Source: Pseudomonadota bacterium (lineage in GTDB: Bacteria > Pseudomonadota > Alphaproteobacteria > Caulobacterales > Caulobacteraceae). From it: a DNA stretch of 13,400 nucleotides. Of this stretch, positions 13,110 through 13,400 are shown piece after piece (within the stretch, counting starts at the first letter, position 1; the number at the start of each line of letters is the position of its first letter). Below the pieces are notes generated by a model. The model had not been told where the DNA came from. It saw nothing but the letters and a program-made list of their open reading frames with translations, and did not search any database. The translations under genes were made by a program, and so were the position numbers. Where the stretch lies: the NCBI GenBank assembly GCA_023434265.1, contig JAEYTA010000049.1, positions 1-13,400 of the forward strand. The letters run 5' to 3'.

Positions 13110-13400
13110 TCATGACGCGGGCGCGAGCGGCAGCCAGCTCCACTGCCGCGCCCCGCCCGGTCCGTTCCAGCCGATGCGCCAGCCGTCCCCGGCGCGTTCG
13201 ACCTGCAACTCCCCCGTCGCGCCCTGGCCCGGCCCCGGCCAGACGAAGGTCGCGCCGTCGACCCGGAAGACATCCCCCGACGCCGCCGGCAACAGCACGC
13301 TCCAGCGTCCGTCGGGGCCCGGCCCGACCCGGGCGGCGGCCGCGCCGGCGGACACGGCCACCGGCCGGTCCGGCGTGGCGGTCGCGCCGGACAGCAGCAC
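13110..13400 (-). CDS. C-terminal fragment of an unrecognised protein
   Basis: An open frame runs from the window edge to TGA at 13110, giving the last 97 codons or so. The upstream part lies outside the window, and the GTG at the very edge need not be the start. The sequence is rich in Gly, Ala, Pro and Trp, with short beta-strand-like pieces: GRWSVLLPA, GDVFRVDGATFVWPG, ELQVERAGDGWRIGWNGPGG and QWSWLPLAP. It looks like a small beta-sandwich or C-terminal domain of a secreted or surface protein, but I recognise no family. The strong terminator 80 bp downstream and GC-rich third positions support it as real coding sequence. Confidence 0.6.
   Translation of the reverse strand: MLLSGATATPDRPVAVSAGAAAARVGPGPDGRWSVLLPAASGDVFRVDGATFVWPGPGQGATGELQVERAGDGWRIGWNGPGGARQWSWLPLAPAS

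Noticed and set aside
12859..13143. A 94-codon minus-strand frame beginning near the end of the right-edge gene
   Set aside because: It runs through the strong terminator at 13005-13030 and into the antisense of tRNA-Asn.

Overview
The window is GC-rich (roughly 70% by eye) and reads as chromosomal DNA of an alphaproteobacterium. The best guess is the family Caulobacteraceae, with Brevundimonas or a close relative most likely. The strongest clue is a PopZ gene (polar organizing protein Z) lying between a TolC-type outer-membrane channel gene and valS. As I recall, Caulobacter crescentus has the same order (an RsaF-type TolC next to popZ). No phage, transposase, CRISPR array or defence system is visible. 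Family assignments come from reading motifs by eye; no search was run.

Layout. Positions 1-2543 (minus strand) hold an envelope/export operon: a DUF305 His/Met-rich protein, an LVIVD-type beta-propeller protein overlapping it by 4 bp, and the first 14 codons of a third exported protein cut by the window edge. Next, 2615-3859 (minus) encodes a TrmA/RlmD-family RNA methyltransferase. It is divergent, across a 155-bp gap with two dyad-symmetric elements, from a plus-strand glycine-zipper surface protein (4015-4650) with Arg-Tyr-Asp repeats and a strong terminator. TlyA (4813-5544, minus) is a second RNA methyltransferase. Between tlyA and valS lies a paired inverted-repeat element (5565-5693).

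Positions 5714-11534 (minus) carry a block transcribed in the order PIMT-like methyltransferase, tolC, popZ, terminator, valS. It joins a degenerate methyltransferase-fold protein, the outer-membrane channel, the polar scaffold and valyl-tRNA synthetase. The plus-strand tRNA-Cys (11647-11720) is divergent from this block. A 40-codon membrane-protein ORF (11762-11884, minus) follows a SpoU/TrmH-family RNA methyltransferase (11973-12776, minus, GTG start). That gene is divergent from tRNA-Asn (12848-12922, plus), possibly sharing a palindromic -10 element. The window ends in the C-terminal part of an unrecognised minus-strand protein followed by a strong terminator.

Functionally, translation and RNA modification dominate (two tRNAs, ValRS, three RNA methyltransferases), with envelope genes interspersed. 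Nothing here is a convincing new multi-gene system. The most interesting items are the small membrane ORF, the nested inverted-repeat element, the DUF305-propeller operon, the degenerate methyltransferase beside tolC, and the terminator placed just before valS.
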